Assembly (NCBI RefSeq): GCF_003369915.1
Contig: NC_046675.1
Location: 26,536,001-26,600,000 of the forward strand
Source of the DNA: Drosophila miranda
Taxonomy: Eukaryota > Arthropoda > Insecta > Diptera > Drosophilidae
Length of the DNA stretch: 64,000 bases
Direction: 5' to 3'
Notes under the pieces: generated by a model
What the model saw: only the letters and a program-made list of their open reading frames with translations
What the model was told of the DNA's origin: nothing
Databases searched by the model: none
Made by a program: the position numbers and the translations under genes
In this document: positions 63,362-64,000 of the stretch, one piece after another
How positions within the stretch are numbered: the first letter of the stretch is position 1
How the letters are laid out: the number at the start of each line of letters is the position of its first letter

Positions 63362-64000
63362 CGGACAAAGCCAACATGTTCTTTCTGTTCAAAATTAAAT
63401 GTATTTTTCATGTAACACCAATTCCCTTTCATAAGCCGTGTGTTCTTCTCAGGACGACCTCCGACGGTTCGTGGCACTCAAAATAGCACAAAAAAAATCA
63501 GGTATCATAATAATACCGGATCTGGTTACAGCTTCGCCCTTTCGCCTTGAAGTCTCTAAAGGACAGTACTTTGCCTTTCAGCGATCCTGCACGGACGGAT
63601 TTTGGTGGATTATAGTGATGCCAGCACTGCGCAGTCAGGAACATTCAGGTGGATGTTTCCACGAGCAGCTTCTATGCGGACACCATCTCCAGCTTTGGGT
63701 ACTGATTGTTAGAATCTCGTTTTTCAATAAAGTTCCGCGCCACAGTGAGGGCTTTCCGGGCGGGATTCTTCATCGGATCGAGGATTCCGCTGATCTGCAC
63801 TGGGACCAGCAGCAGGCCTAGGAAGATGGTGCCCTCACTCTTGACGAAAAGGAAGGCCATCTTGCGGATAACCTTCTCGAACAGAGGTACTGCCTCAAAG
63901 CGCGATCTTGAGCACTGAAGCGATCAACAAATACTCCACTAGTCTTGGAAGAGGTCCTGGGCCAAGGGATTTCCCGACTGGTGGGGCATTCAACCAAGAG
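63362..64000. repeat. 640-bp dispersed element, copy 2 (runs off window)
   Basis: Direct repeat of 60291-60930. On the minus strand a 62-codon frame is intact (63672-63860; includes VKSEGTIFLGLLLVPVQISG and PARKALTVARNFIEKR), with a hydrophobic segment followed by a basic helix, which looks like a fragment of a membrane or secreted protein gene. I do not recognise the family. Two close copies within one intron suggest a mobile or segmentally duplicated unit. Confidence 0.85.

Larger units (their letters stand above)
54946..64000. other. pum: pumilio intron, right end
   Basis: 9 kb without a supportable gene. It holds a G19 run, TCCG and ATACC tetra/pentanucleotide repeats (56648-56690, 56758-56778), CT-rich tracts (59772-59792, 61920-61945, 62158-62175) and two copies of a 640-bp element. 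No pumilio exon was recognised. Confidence 0.5.

Overview
The window is nuclear DNA of a fly, almost certainly Drosophila. It has short GT-AG introns (53-80 nt) next to kilobase introns, CAG/CAA repeats coding for polyglutamine, and proteins that align with recognisable fly families (UNC-45, HEATR5, D1, Pumilio). The UNC-45 and Pumilio sequences differ from those I remember from D. melanogaster, so this is probably another Sophophora species (obscura-group-like, inferred). The genes I recognise suggest Muller element E. There is no sign of bacterial, viral or plasmid content.

Positions 1-41600 are gene-dense. In order: unc-45 (minus, myosin chaperone); a DNAJC30-like mitochondrial J-protein (plus); Bud23 (minus, 18S rRNA methyltransferase); an unrecognised secreted protein (plus); Heatr5 (plus, 9591-22943, AP-1/clathrin accessory HEAT protein); the Pbp95/SNAPC4-like Myb subunit of SNAPc (minus); a UBAP1-like ESCRT-I subunit (plus); a UBL7-like UBL/UBA protein (minus); an acylphosphatase (plus); a DPP8/9-like prolyl dipeptidase (plus); and the multi-AT-hook satellite-binding protein D1 (plus). 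Several neighbours are divergent pairs sharing a short upstream region (unc-45/DNAJC30-like, Bud23/secreted protein, Pbp95/UBAP1-like). Others converge with touching 3' ends (DNAJC30-like/Bud23, Heatr5/Pbp95, UBAP1-like/UBL7-like). I rebuilt exon structures by hand; every complete multi-exon gene sums to a whole number of codons.

From about 41600 to the end the window is the start of pumilio (plus). Two N-terminal coding exons lie at 46512-46844 and 47440-48204. A candidate alternative first coding exon, in matching phase, lies at 54874-54945. The PUF RNA-binding domain is beyond the window. The rest is intron: low-complexity CT/GT-rich DNA, homopolymer runs, short tandem repeats and a 640-bp direct duplication (60291 and 63362).

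No self-contained new system (CRISPR, operon, intact mobile element) is visible. The points most worth checking are an open 91-codon glutamine-rich frame without AUG joined to the pumilio start codon, the internal pumilio first exon, microexons in Heatr5 and the acylphosphatase, two introns that stay open when retained, a decayed coding locus near 39 kb, and the duplicated element at the right end.
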